IMG/VR virus record: IMGVR_UViG_3300042923_000336
Location: 1-37,713 of that record
Source of the DNA: a virus
Direction: 5' to 3' (one strand)
Length of the DNA stretch: 37,713 nucleotides
The position numbers and the translations under genes were made by a program. The number at the start of each line of letters is the position of its first letter. The stretch's first letter is position 1. This document shows, one piece after another, positions 6,024 through 14,768 of the stretch. Below the pieces are notes generated by a model. It searched no databases and was not told the origin of the DNA. It saw nothing but the letters and a program-made list of their open reading frames with translations.

Positions 6024-7536
6024 AGCCATTGAAATAGCAGCAACGAACGAATTAGCAAGACAAGACTTCTCATATTTCATGGACTATCAGAGTGACTTCC
6101 AGGACATTGATGGCAAGCACTTAGATATACTGGATCAAACCTTGATGAAGGTATCTTCCGGGGAATTAAAGCGCGTCATAATAACAATGCCTCCACGTCA
6201 TGGGAAATCAGAACGAGTATCGAAGAAGTTCCCGGCTTGGCATGTTGGTAAGTATCCCGAAGACGAAATCATAGTAAGTTCCTACGCCCTCGGATTATCG
6301 AGGGATTTTTCAGTTATAGCGAGAGATACACTAAAGGAACATGGTGGCAAGGTATTCGACTATGAACTATCCAAATCACGTCAAGCAGGAGAGTCGTGGG
6401 GAATCGAAGGACATCGCGGAGGAATAAACGCTGCGGGTGTTGGCGGCCCCATTACGGGTAAGGGTGCAAGGATAGCCATTATCGACGACCCCGTTAAGAA
6501 TGCCGAGGAAGCCAATTCTGAGGTTATACGCGAGAATGTATGGCAATGGTATCAAACCACTCTCCTGACCCGTTTAACGCCTGATGGACGTATCATAGTG
6601 GTTATGACGAGGTGGCATGAGGACGATCTAGTAGGAAGGCTCCTCAAAAAGGAAAAGGAAGACATTAAGAATGGTGAGAAGATCAAGGAACCGTGGACGA
6701 TCATTAACATGCCAGCATATGCAGAGGAAAACGACATACTAGGTAGAAAAGAAGGCGAACCATTATGGCCTGAGTTTGGATTCACAAAAGAGGTTATGGA
6801 GCAAAAGCGGCTAGAGGTTGGCGGGTATACATGGAACGCCTTGTATCAGCAAAGACCATCGGCAGCAGGTGGAACGATATTCAAACGCGATAACTTCAAG
6901 TATTTCCGACAAGAGATGATCGGGAATGCTTTTTATTTTGTCTTAGGTGAAAAGAGATACCTCAAACGTGATTGCTGGGTATTACAAACCGTTGATACAG
7001 CCAATAGCGAGAAGACGATTAACGATTACTTCGTTGTCTCAACGTGGTACGTAACGCCTCAGAATGACTTGCTATGGTTCGATGCCTTTAGGACGCATAT
7101 AACGGGGCCGGATCAAAAGCCGCTTATGAAAGAGCAAAACAATCGTTACAGACCACGTTTCCAAGCAATTGAGGATAAGACATTCGGAACCAACCTCATA
7201 CAAGAATGCACACGCGAGGGAATGACGATTCGACCAATCAAGGTTGATAAAGACAAGGTTACGAGATCATTGGTCATAGCTGCTAGATACGAAGTGGGCA
7301 TGGTGTATCACAGAGAAGATATGCCAAACCTGACTGACATTGAAGATGAACTATTGTCATTCCCACGAGGCAAGCATGATGACGCGGTAGACACAGCTTC
7401 AATGGCGGGAGAGATCGTCCACAGCTTAGCGGTTACTTCGGATCCATGGTTAGCTGTTCCGGATGAGAGGGAAAGAGTCGAGTTCGATCTAGATTATGAC
7501 GAAGAAAACGCCATAACGGAAGAGGGCTTCTGGTGA
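5995..7536 (+). CDS. terL: terminase large subunit
   Basis: The product is 513 aa with a TTG start inside the end of terS; GAGGAGTTGAGG lies upstream. It is the packaging motor: the N-terminal ATPase carries the Walker A-like MPPRHGKSE (about residues 65-73) and Walker B RIAIIDDPV (about 158-166). The C-terminal RNase H-like nuclease shows its acidic positions in VDTANSE (about 333), AIEDKTFG (about 396) and HDDAVDTA (about 460). The C-terminal block resembles the TIGR01630-type terminases. It translocates DNA through the portal encoded two genes downstream. Confidence 0.95.
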   Translation: MLSLSQSQLEAIEIAATNELARQDFSYFMDYQSDFQDIDGKHLDILDQTLMKVSSGELKRVIITMPPRHGKSERVSKKFPAWHVGKYPEDEIIVSSYALGLSRDFSVIARDTLKEHGGKVFDYELSKSRQAGESWGIEGHRGGINAAGVGGPITGKGARIAIIDDPVKNAEEANSEVIRENVWQWYQTTLLTRLTPDGRIIVVMTRWHEDDLVGRLLKKEKEDIKNGEKIKEPWTIINMPAYAEENDILGRKEGEPLWPEFGFTKEVMEQKRLEVGGYTWNALYQQRPSAAGGTIFKRDNFKYFRQEMIGNAFYFVLGEKRYLKRDCWVLQTVDTANSEKTINDYFVVSTWYVTPQNDLLWFDAFRTHITGPDQKPLMKEQNNRYRPRFQAIEDKTFGTNLIQECTREGMTIRPIKVDKDKVTRSLVIAARYEVGMVYHREDMPNLTDIEDELLSFPRGKHDDAVDTASMAGEIVHSLAVTSDPWLAVPDERERVEFDLDYDEENAITEEGFW

Positions 7537-7751
7537 ACATATACGTGATTTACAAGGATGGAGTCGTAGTTAACGCCACAACGCTGCCTAGAGTCGTTCA
7601 GGACGAGTTTAAGCGCCTAGCGGATAGTGTTGATGTTTGGCGCAATGACAAGCTTGTGAAGACCATCAAGAGCGTCAAGGAGTTCAATAGATTCATTGAC
7701 CCTCCAAGGGGCGAGGATGAGGAAACGGCGGGTGTTGAGTATGAATGGTGA
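7533..7751 (+). CDS. small unknown protein between terL and portal
   Basis: The product is 72 aa. GTG 7533 overlaps the terL stop (GTGA), so it is translationally coupled. The N-terminal MNIYVIYKDGVVVNATTLPR and the following helix (RVVQDEFKRLADSVDVW) suggest a compact alpha/beta protein; the tail is acidic. No family recognised. Confidence 0.6.
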   Translation: MNIYVIYKDGVVVNATTLPRVVQDEFKRLADSVDVWRNDKLVKTIKSVKEFNRFIDPPRGEDEETAGVEYEW

Positions 7752-7950
7752 GTATGCGTTCGCAGTCATTACGATAGCAACGATGTTATACAGCGTTTGG
7801 ATGATACGCAATCAACAGAAGACTATCGATAAGCTTAATGATCGACTAATGGCACGAAGCTATACCGAGTACAAGAGTGCACAGGTTATCAAGGAAGATG
7901 ACGTGAGTCCTGAGCGTGAGGATGAGCCTAAATCGTGGCATGACCATTAA
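7741..7950 (+). CDS. small single-pass membrane protein
   Basis: The product is 69 aa. ATG 7741 overlaps the preceding gene by 11 bases and is preceded by GGCGGGTGTTGAGT. Residues about 5-22 (YAFAVITIATMLYSVWMI) form one membrane span, followed by a short coiled coil (QQKTIDKLNDRLMA) and an acidic tail. Similar tiny membrane proteins lie between terL and portal in various phages; the role is unknown. Confidence 0.65.
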   Translation: MNGEYAFAVITIATMLYSVWMIRNQQKTIDKLNDRLMARSYTEYKSAQVIKEDDVSPEREDEPKSWHDH

Positions 7951-7964
7951 AAGGTGGTGAGTGA

Positions 7965-10082
7965 GTGGCAGACAAGGTAGAAGGCATATTCGTCAGCACT
8001 GAGCCGGGGAAAGAGTCAAACAACAGTAATCCCAATACACCTGAGCAACAGGAAATAGTTACGATGGTGCAAGGTGACTATCAGGTGTTTAAGGCTGATC
8101 GCCAAGAGATTGAAGATACATGGCGCGAGGAAGAACGGATGTACGAAGGAGGTAAGCGGCAGTGGGAAGGCTTGAGGTCATCGGCAACGATGAAGAATCG
8201 ACCCAATTCAACCGACAACATCGCATTCAGCCAGATAGAAGGTATCGTATCCGCATTAACTGGTTGGACACCTGAGGGAACATTCGAAGCAACCGAGAAC
8301 GGTGACGAGCAGAAGTCAAAAGAACTGACCAAGTATATGCCGTTCGAGTTAAGGCAGATTAAGTTCAAACAAAAATACGTCAAGGCAGTCCGTAGGTTCG
8401 TCAACCACGGGCTTTTATTATTTAAGACGGTATATAACCCTGATGTAGAGGGTGGTCGAGGGAATAATCGCTGGACAGGTCAAAACGATATTATCCCTTT
8501 GGACTATGGTTGCTTCTTCCCGGATCCGCGCATTCGTGACTTGATGTATATACAGAAATCAAAAGCGATGATCATACACCAACGAAAGCCATTGGAGTAC
8601 TTCAAGGAACGCTGGGAGAAGCAAGGCAAGAAAGTAATGGAGGATATGTACTCCGAGGACGTTGAGATATTCGAATCAGATCGAAATGTAACTGAGAGAG
8701 CATTTAACGCTAATGCGGTTCAAGGAACATTAGGGCCGGAGAAGCAAAAGACATCGGGACTCATTGAATATTGGTACAAAGGTACGCCAAAGATGGTGTC
8801 CCCGGACGACAAGAAGCTGTTTATGGAGATGGCAAAAGAGAAGATAGAAGAAGGCAAAGACCCATCTTCATGTATTGCTAAGGCAGAGGGTAAGGCGAAA
8901 GGTATTCACTGTATTTACATCTCAACATCCGGTGTGTTCCTGGAGCATAAAGCCTATGTGTACGACCATGGCAACTATCCAGTAATCGTTAGGTGCTTGT
9001 TCACCATTGAAGGAACGATATGGCCTAAAGGTTATATGCGCGACCTTATAAGTCCTCAGATCATGCTTAACAAGTTCTCCGAGCTTGCGGTTGAGCAGAC
9101 AGCCAAGATGGGTAATGGGGCAATCATCTATGAGGAAGGATCCATAGCGGAAAGTAAGATACCGATTTGGAAGAGATTGCGAAGTTCGGTTGGTGCGATG
9201 CTCCCAGCTACGCGCAAGGATGGCATTCAGGAGATTGAAGGCAAAGGGCCGCCGACAATGATTATGAACTTCATTCAACATTGGCTCACCATCTTGCAGA
9301 AGATACCTAGACGCTTCGACAATGCTTCCGGAGGGGTTAGTTACCAAGGGGAGTCAGGAAAACACGCAGAAGCTTTACAGGCGGCGGCACATGGTAACCT
9401 ATCAACGCCTACGGAATTGATCGAGGATGCTCTTGTGGAAGTGTTAGAGCAGTATATCGAGTTGATAGCTCAGTTTTACACGCAGGAGCGCATTGGTCGA
9501 GTGCTAAACCAACAAGTTACCATTGGAAGATCATACTTACTGAACCAAGCGCAATCGAGTTATATGGTTCCTCAGGAAGATGGAACGGAAATTGAAATGG
9601 AAGTGACGGAGGAGTACGTTCCTGCTTTCGATATTACGGTCACCATTGGCGTAGAACGACCTATGGATCGTCAGTACTGGATACAAACCGCACAAATGCT
9701 ATTCCAGACCATTGATCCATTAACAGGACTTCCGGTCATTGACGCTAAGGCTTTGCAATATTCGGTTGAGAATGGTCGCATGGAGCCGTTCGATGTGATT
9801 GACGAGCGGATAAAGAAAGATGTCATGCTTCAACAAAAAATGCAAGAGCTTCAGCAGCAGAATGAGCAGTTAAACGCACAAGTTCAGCAAATGGGAAGCG
9901 AGTTGCAGAAGGTTGATTCCTCTAAAACGGAGTCTGAAACGAGGAGACAGGAGTTTGAACAAAACAAATCAGTCAACCAACAGGAACTTGAGTGGGCTAA
10001 GTTGGATCAACAAGGTAAACAAACAGAATTGAATGCCGCATTACAGATGGAGAAGTTGAGACAACCAGTAGGCGTTAGATAA
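7965..10082 (+). CDS. portal protein (P22-like size)
   Basis: The product is 705 aa with a GTG start after AAAGGTGGTGAGT. Position directly after terminase and before the scaffold, great length and the N-terminal EIEDTWREEERMYEGGKRQW segment identify the dodecameric DNA-entry channel. It is much longer than siphovirus portals and in the range of P22-like portals. The last 110 residues or so (QKMQELQQQNEQLNAQVQQM onward) are a Gln-rich coiled coil, recalling the alpha-helical barrel of P22 portal. It docks the terminase on the outside and the adaptor proteins (13559, 14139) on the tail side. Confidence 0.88.
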   Translation: MADKVEGIFVSTEPGKESNNSNPNTPEQQEIVTMVQGDYQVFKADRQEIEDTWREEERMYEGGKRQWEGLRSSATMKNRPNSTDNIAFSQIEGIVSALTGWTPEGTFEATENGDEQKSKELTKYMPFELRQIKFKQKYVKAVRRFVNHGLLLFKTVYNPDVEGGRGNNRWTGQNDIIPLDYGCFFPDPRIRDLMYIQKSKAMIIHQRKPLEYFKERWEKQGKKVMEDMYSEDVEIFESDRNVTERAFNANAVQGTLGPEKQKTSGLIEYWYKGTPKMVSPDDKKLFMEMAKEKIEEGKDPSSCIAKAEGKAKGIHCIYISTSGVFLEHKAYVYDHGNYPVIVRCLFTIEGTIWPKGYMRDLISPQIMLNKFSELAVEQTAKMGNGAIIYEEGSIAESKIPIWKRLRSSVGAMLPATRKDGIQEIEGKGPPTMIMNFIQHWLTILQKIPRRFDNASGGVSYQGESGKHAEALQAAAHGNLSTPTELIEDALVEVLEQYIELIAQFYTQERIGRVLNQQVTIGRSYLLNQAQSSYMVPQEDGTEIEMEVTEEYVPAFDITVTIGVERPMDRQYWIQTAQMLFQTIDPLTGLPVIDAKALQYSVENGRMEPFDVIDERIKKDVMLQQKMQELQQQNEQLNAQVQQMGSELQKVDSSKTESETRRQEFEQNKSVNQQELEWAKLDQQGKQTELNAALQMEKLRQPVGVR

Positions 10083-10085
10083 ACG

Positions 10086-10120
10086 GGACACTTCCAGTCG
10101 TGGGGTGTCCTTTTGTATTG
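10086..10120 (+). terminator. intrinsic terminator between portal and scaffold
   Basis: GGACACTTC (10086-10094) pairs with GGGGTGTCC (10102-10110), two G-U pairs, followed by TTTTGTATTG. It follows the portal stop by a few bases. Confidence 0.6.
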
Positions 10121-10169
10121 CTTTCTACCTCGTCCCATGCCAAGGGACAATTCGATAGGAGAGATTTAC

Positions 10170-11111
10170 ATGTCAGGAATTATTGAAGACGAGATTATCG
10201 GCAGCCAGTCCGAGGAATCCGAACATCACGACAGTGATACGAATGTGGATGGTGTTTTATCCTTGTTCGGTATCGAAGATGAAGAAGATGAAAAGTCCTA
10301 CAACGACAAAACTCCTGCCAAAGAGGATGTCATTGAGGACAAGAAAGAACCGCGAACCATCAAAGTAAAGCACAACAAGGAAGAAATCGAAGCAGATGTG
10401 AGTGACGAAAAGCTTCCGGAATTGGTGCAACGATCACTCGCATTGGACAAGGAACGCGAACGTAAAACGGAGTTGGAAAAGAACCTTGATCGAGCTGCCA
10501 AACTCGCAGGGTACAAAGACCACGCCGAATACGTTGCCGACTTTGACAAGATTGAGGCACAACAGAAACAGCAACAAAAGGACGCGCATAACCAGTTACT
10601 TACAGAACTGCGTGAACAGGCCGAGGATGCCGGATTAGACCCCGACAAGCTAGAGGCGTTCCTAAAGAGTCATCCACTCGTTCAAGAAGGCGAGAGGGCT
10701 ATACAGGAGCGCGACAGGTTCGAGCAGGATAGGGCAGAGCAAACGAGCAAGGAAGTCACACAATCGAAGTGGAACGACCTGTACACGACTTACCCGCAGC
10801 TTGCGGAAAGTTCAAAGGTATTCAATGAAGGTGGTGCGCCCGATTGGTTCACACCTGAGATGAAATCCCGCATTGAACGTGGTTACGATCCCAAAGACGC
10901 TTACGAACTCGCGCATCGCGACACATTGCAGTCAAAGAGTAAGAAAATGACCGAGCAGCGCGTAATCAAGGAGCAACACTTGGGGTTGAGATCGAGGGTA
11001 GAGACAACAACAGACTCAGACAAAGAACCATCGGTACCCAACGCCCTCGCTTCTGCGTTTGCGGCTTTTGGTCTGCCTGTAGATTCAGCAAAAAAATACA
11101 TGACAAAGTGA
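10170..11111 (+). CDS. capsid scaffolding protein
   Basis: The product is 313 aa from ATG 10170 (ATAGGAGAG upstream). It is acidic, Gln/Glu/Lys-rich and largely helical, lacks hydrophobic core blocks, and lies between portal and coat genes, all typical for internal scaffolds that guide procapsid assembly and then leave or are degraded. Residues about 5-65 are very acidic and disordered. Heptad-rich helices run from about 90 to 220 (LPELVQRSLALDKERERKTE and onward). The Ala-rich C-terminal NALASAFAAFGLPV could be the coat-binding helix. The assignment rests on composition and position. Confidence 0.8.
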   Translation: MSGIIEDEIIGSQSEESEHHDSDTNVDGVLSLFGIEDEEDEKSYNDKTPAKEDVIEDKKEPRTIKVKHNKEEIEADVSDEKLPELVQRSLALDKERERKTELEKNLDRAAKLAGYKDHAEYVADFDKIEAQQKQQQKDAHNQLLTELREQAEDAGLDPDKLEAFLKSHPLVQEGERAIQERDRFEQDRAEQTSKEVTQSKWNDLYTTYPQLAESSKVFNEGGAPDWFTPEMKSRIERGYDPKDAYELAHRDTLQSKSKKMTEQRVIKEQHLGLRSRVETTTDSDKEPSVPNALASAFAAFGLPVDSAKKYMTK

Positions 11112-11122
11112 GGTTATGAACC

Positions 11123-11545
11123 ATGGCACAAGGATTTGAATGGTTAAACACTGGCCTATACGCCGTTCCAAGCCGTATCACGCACATTGCGGGTACGACA
11201 GACGAGGTATTCACCAAGGGCGAGGCGTTGATGCTTACAAGCGGTAAATGGACTAAAGCAACGAACGGTTTGGTTGTTGGTGGATTCGCTAATGAATCTA
11301 AGACGTGTACGGCAGCAGACAACAGCTTAGAGGTTATCGAGGCGCGTGTAGGAGATCGTTTCCGCGCTCCATACACTGGTTCTCCTGCAGGAACGTTCGT
11401 TGTTGGCGTTAAGACTGCGGATATTTCCACTGACGGTCTATCGGTTCTCTCGTCCGACACAACGACAGGTATGTTTGCAGTATGGGAAATCATCACATCT
11501 AAAACAACGTGCGTAGTTACGGTTATCAACCGTATCTTTAGCTAA
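11123..11545 (+). CDS. capsid decoration or head-stabilising protein (probable)
   Basis: The product is 140 aa, from ATG 11123 with AGTGAGG upstream. The sequence is beta-rich and Thr/Gly/Val-rich (for example FTKGEALMLTSGKWTKAT). It lies between scaffold and coat, where lambda D/SHP-type decoration proteins are found. The pattern 'G-lift V...G..V..T' repeated at residues 30-135 fits a small jelly roll or beta-tulip. The call is from position and composition. Confidence 0.6.
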   Translation: MAQGFEWLNTGLYAVPSRITHIAGTTDEVFTKGEALMLTSGKWTKATNGLVVGGFANESKTCTAADNSLEVIEARVGDRFRAPYTGSPAGTFVVGVKTADISTDGLSVLSSDTTTGMFAVWEIITSKTTCVVTVINRIFS

Positions 11546-11560
11546 TAAGGGGGATAAAAC

Positions 11561-12523
11561 ATGCAAACAGCACTACAGTGGGATCCGGACGTATTAGAGA
11601 AAGTATTTCGCGCATTGTACGACCGCGCTATCAGCCCGAAGAAAGATTATATCCCTCTGATGTTCGGAGTGGAGGATTCTACTAAGGCTGTTGAGTCCAT
11701 CGACATGATCGGTGGAGAAGGCTTGATGGATGAATGGTCTATGACTGGTAACTCCGTCAAGTACGAAGACGTAAACGAACTATGGCAGAAGTACTTCCGT
11801 CACAAGAAATATTCCGATGGTCGCGTAATCGAGCGTGATTTCATCGATGATGTTCAACTGACGAAGATTAAAGACCGTATCGTATCGCTGGCTGACTCGC
11901 AATATAAAACGGTTCAGCTTCAAGGTGTGGAATGGTTCAATAACATGGATCAAACTTCCGCAGCCTTAGACTTCCGTGGACGTACTTACAATGCGGCCCT
12001 GCCGGATAGCAAGGCAATGATCGCGACAGACCATCCTTACAGCCCTACAAACTCCGTGGACACATGGTCGAACAAAGGAACTCTAGAACTGTCTATCGAC
12101 GCCGTAGATACCACTATGGTTCTCGGTCAGCAGTTGGTTGATGACAAGGGCAATCCGTTGGTTGTCATGTACGACACATTGATTGTCCATCCTTACAACG
12201 CTCGTAAAGCTTTCCAAATTGCGGGTATGCCTGGCAAGGAAACGGCTAAGTACGATCCAGATCAAGCGAACTTCAATATCAACGTTTACGAGGGCGACAT
12301 TACAGTCGTTGTCAATCCGTTTATCAGCGCAACTAAGCGCCGCAACTGGATCATGGCCGAGAAGTCACGAATGATGCGTGCTCAGAAGTGGTTCTGGAGA
12401 CGTAAGATCGGTTCCGGTATGATGACTGACTTCGACACTGAGACAGCCAAGCACAAGATTGTCGGACGTTGGAGCTCCGGTTGTATCGATGGAACGCCAT
12501 TCTTTGGGAACATTCCAACCTGA
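11561..12523 (+). CDS. major capsid (coat) protein
   Basis: The product is 320 aa, preceded by AATAAGGGGGATAAAAC, a very strong ribosome site suited to abundant synthesis. Gene order (scaffold, decoration, coat, connectors) and sequence features support an HK97-fold coat. The segment ALPDSKAMIATDHPYSPTNS (residues about 147-166) resembles the E-loop/'DAHP'-type motif in Mu T-like head proteins, and IVHPYNARKAFQIAG (about 208-222) the spine helix. No protease gene is seen, so maturation may not involve cleavage, as in P22. Confidence 0.85.
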   Translation: MQTALQWDPDVLEKVFRALYDRAISPKKDYIPLMFGVEDSTKAVESIDMIGGEGLMDEWSMTGNSVKYEDVNELWQKYFRHKKYSDGRVIERDFIDDVQLTKIKDRIVSLADSQYKTVQLQGVEWFNNMDQTSAALDFRGRTYNAALPDSKAMIATDHPYSPTNSVDTWSNKGTLELSIDAVDTTMVLGQQLVDDKGNPLVVMYDTLIVHPYNARKAFQIAGMPGKETAKYDPDQANFNINVYEGDITVVVNPFISATKRRNWIMAEKSRMMRAQKWFWRRKIGSGMMTDFDTETAKHKIVGRWSSGCIDGTPFFGNIPT

Positions 12524-12535
12524 GGAGGGGTATAA

Positions 12536-12880
12536 ATGCCAGATTACAGTAATTCAGGCGGTACGGGCGTAGTACAAGCGGACATCTTCAAAGGTGGATC
12601 CGGCGTGGCTATCCCTAAAGTCATTCTTTCAGGGACAATCACGTTCGACCCTCCTTCACTTGCTACTGGCGTATTTGCAATATCCTCCGCAATTCCGGTA
12701 GCTGGCGTAGCTTTGGGGGATATCATCGAACTATACCCGCCTTACGACACGCAGGGAATCATATATCAAGGTAGCCCTTCTTCGGCGGGGAATATCAAGA
12801 TATCTCTATTCAACGCAAGCGCCGGAACCGTGGACTTAGCGTCCGGAACATGGGGCGTAGTGGTGAAACGGAGGGTGTAA
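12536..12880 (+). CDS. small beta-rich virion protein (probable)
   Basis: The product is 114 aa from ATG 12536, preceded by TGAGGAGGGGTAT. Gly/Ser/Ala/Ile-rich strands (VILSGTITFDPPSLATGVFA; DIIELYPPYDTQGIIYQGSP) and position just after the coat gene suggest a head or head-fibre component. Its last part, NASAGTVDLASGTWGVVVKRR, has the repeated strand pattern of many small phage beta barrels. Function not proven. Confidence 0.6.
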   Translation: MPDYSNSGGTGVVQADIFKGGSGVAIPKVILSGTITFDPPSLATGVFAISSAIPVAGVALGDIIELYPPYDTQGIIYQGSPSSAGNIKISLFNASAGTVDLASGTWGVVVKRRV

Positions 12881-12881
12881 A

Positions 12882-13082
12882 ATGCCTGATATCAATTGGA
12901 CAATCTCTGCACCAGGTAAACCAACTGTGCGAACTGGTGCGGATACTTCAAAAGAGAAGATTCCCCACATTGCGAGAATGAACGTAAACGACAAAATGAC
13001 AGAGCTTCAAAAGGTTACGGTGACCAACTATAACCTAATGCAAGAAACGTTAATCAAAAATGAATTGATGGAGAAAAAGTGA
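12882..13082 (+). CDS. small unknown head-region protein
   Basis: The product is 66 aa from ATG 12882, one base after the preceding stop; AGGGTGT upstream provides a weak ribosome site. The N-terminus is basic and flexible (ISAPGKPTVRTGADTSKEK), and the C-terminal half is a helix (NDKMTELQKVTVTNYNLMQE). Its stop codon is inside the following terminator. Unknown; possibly a minor head protein. Confidence 0.55.
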   Translation: MPDINWTISAPGKPTVRTGADTSKEKIPHIARMNVNDKMTELQKVTVTNYNLMQETLIKNELMEKK

Positions 13083-13105
13083 GGGGCTTCGGCTCCTCTT
13101 TTTTC
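13081..13105 (+). terminator. strong intrinsic terminator, TTCG tetraloop
   Basis: GAGGGGC (13081-13087), TTCG, GCTCCTC (13092-13098), then TTTTTTC. It lies within the structural operon and starts in the stop codon of the preceding gene. Confidence 0.85.
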
Positions 13106-13123
13106 TATACAAGGAGGGCTTAC

Positions 13124-13297
13124 ATGTTTCCTCGCGATACTGATCAACAAAGAGAATGGATGTATAACGAGCAAGTTAAAACGAATCAATTGCTAACGAA
13201 ATTGATTGAAATGAACACAACTACCGAAACTCCGAAAGCAACGGTTATTCAGCCTGTAAATAGACAACAACGCAAAACGAGGGGGAAAGCACAATGA
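13124..13297 (+). CDS. small unknown protein after the terminator
   Basis: The product is 57 aa. ATG 13124 follows the perfect AAGGAGGGCTTAC. It is polar and basic, with helical residues 5-27 (DTDQQREWMYNEQVKTNQLL) and a Lys/Arg-rich tail. The end overlaps the next start by four bases. No domain recognised. Confidence 0.6.
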   Translation: MFPRDTDQQREWMYNEQVKTNQLLTKLIEMNTTTETPKATVIQPVNRQQRKTRGKAQ

Positions 13298-13554
13298 GTG
13301 TAATTACGAGTTCGAAGTCACCTTTACACGTCAACGCAGCTACGGGCGGGGCGGCAATAACGCCTAGCGATTCAACAGTAGTTGATTTCAATGGAATCTA
13401 TGTGGGCGGCGCAGGAAACATCACTGTTACATTGTTGAATGGAACGGACGTAACTCTAACGGCAGTAATTGTGGGGCAAATTTATCCGCTGAGAGTCACG
13501 AAGGTAAAGTCAACAGGAACAACCGCAACCAACTTAGTCGGATTGTCGTGGTGA
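13294..13554 (+). CDS. small conserved virion protein (spike-base-like)
   Basis: The product is 86 aa, from ATG 13294 (GAGGGGGAAAG upstream). The block DFNGIYVGGAGNITVTLLNG followed by VGQIYPLRVTKVKSTGTTATNLVGL is a repeatedly seen small phage structural family, related to short 'spike base' proteins near head-tail genes. It is predicted to be all-beta. I infer a virion surface or connector role from family resemblance and context. Confidence 0.65.
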   Translation: MSVITSSKSPLHVNAATGGAAITPSDSTVVDFNGIYVGGAGNITVTLLNGTDVTLTAVIVGQIYPLRVTKVKSTGTTATNLVGLSW

Positions 13555-13558
13555 AGAG

Positions 13559-14137
13559 ATGGCGACGAGTCTTTCGGATATTCGGTCTAGGATTGAAAGG
13601 TATGTCGGCGAACCATTAGATAATGATTGGATGATTCAAGTTTGTAACGATGCTCAAGCTGAATTCTCACTTGATATTAATATCCAAGACACAGATCAAC
13701 TATCTTTGACTACCACAGACCTAAGTTATATCTTGCCAACCGGTCTAAAGATCATCAATCGTTTATGGCTCCAATCCGATTTCGATTCCGGTATAGATAA
13801 GATGTTCAAGTGGAACTATCGCACATATGGCGGGAACCTTATTTTTACTCAGCCATGGATTGAAGTGGATACGCTAAACGTCGATTATTATCGCAATATG
13901 CTGTATTTCACGGACGTTGATGATGTGATCGATTTAGACGATCGTTTCAGTCCTTTATACGTGTCATATGGTCAACGGGAATGGTATGACCTACCAACTA
14001 CCAAACAGACCTTAGGGGAAGCTCAGGCGCGTAAGGAATGGGAGAAGCATAACGCAAGATACTTAAATATAAAGCAGCAAGTAACTTCATACTACGCGAT
14101 TCAGAACGAACCCGTAGTGATAGACGAGAGGTGGTAG
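13559..14137 (+). CDS. head-tail adaptor (P22 gp4-like, first connector)
   Basis: The product is 192 aa from ATG 13559. The helical N-terminus (SLSDIRSRIERYVGEPLDND) followed by a helix-strand core matches the adaptor proteins that bind under the portal in podoviruses. Position after coat and before the 535-aa tail hub supports it. The C-terminal RKEWEKHNARYLNIKQQ helix could insert in the portal clip. The similarity is structural inference, not a firm family match. Confidence 0.65.
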   Translation: MATSLSDIRSRIERYVGEPLDNDWMIQVCNDAQAEFSLDINIQDTDQLSLTTTDLSYILPTGLKIINRLWLQSDFDSGIDKMFKWNYRTYGGNLIFTQPWIEVDTLNVDYYRNMLYFTDVDDVIDLDDRFSPLYVSYGQREWYDLPTTKQTLGEAQARKEWEKHNARYLNIKQQVTSYYAIQNEPVVIDERW

Positions 14138-14138
14138 T

Positions 14139-14756
14139 ATGGCATACACAGCCGATCAACTAGCAACCATAATCAAAATGGCAGCCAAGAAGGACATGCC
14201 TGACTTTGGTGAGGATGAGGAGCAGGACTTTTACATCTTCCAGTGGTTGAATCTGTATATGTTCCAATTCGCCAAGGCGATACGCAAAACGAGGACAAGT
14301 GATGAACTAACCATATCCGCAACTGGATATGTTAACTTCCTCGTAAGCGGTCAAGAGATCACCGATTTGTACGAACCATATCAAATATTGGACACAGCAG
14401 ATAAAGCGGTGACTAAGCGCACATCGTTTGATAATACATCGCCCGGATGGTATCGAGAAGATGGATTCTCCCAAGTCCATGTGAGGGGCATAACGGGAGC
14501 ATACAGGCTCAAATACATCAAGTACGCCGATCCTATTACTTTGGGTACGCAAGTCCCTGAAATCTCTCCTGCAAGCTATGCGGAGGTTGTTTCGTGGGTG
14601 GTTAGCAAGCTCAAACTTACTAAAAATTACCTTGATGAAAGTAAAGCGCTCCAAGCTGACGCGCAATCGGTTAATCTAGCAAAAGTTAAAGCCGCACAGT
14701 CGGGAATGGGTACTAACGCGCAACAACCGGGTCCGGATGATGCCAAGCTTAGTTAG
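14139..14756 (+). CDS. second head-tail connector / adaptor
   Basis: The product is 205 aa from ATG 14139, one base after the preceding stop, with GAGAGGTGGTA upstream. The N-terminal helices (QLATIIKMAAKKDMPDFG; FQWLNLYMFQFAKAIRK) and the central strand region (LTISATGYVNFLVSGQEI) resemble phage neck proteins. The C-terminus is flexible and Gln/Pro-rich. With the previous gene it forms the expected two-layer connector between portal and tail hub. Role inferred from context. Confidence 0.6.
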   Translation: MAYTADQLATIIKMAAKKDMPDFGEDEEQDFYIFQWLNLYMFQFAKAIRKTRTSDELTISATGYVNFLVSGQEITDLYEPYQILDTADKAVTKRTSFDNTSPGWYREDGFSQVHVRGITGAYRLKYIKYADPITLGTQVPEISPASYAEVVSWVVSKLKLTKNYLDESKALQADAQSVNLAKVKAAQSGMGTNAQQPGPDDAKLS

Positions 14757-14768
14757 GGGAGTGATAGT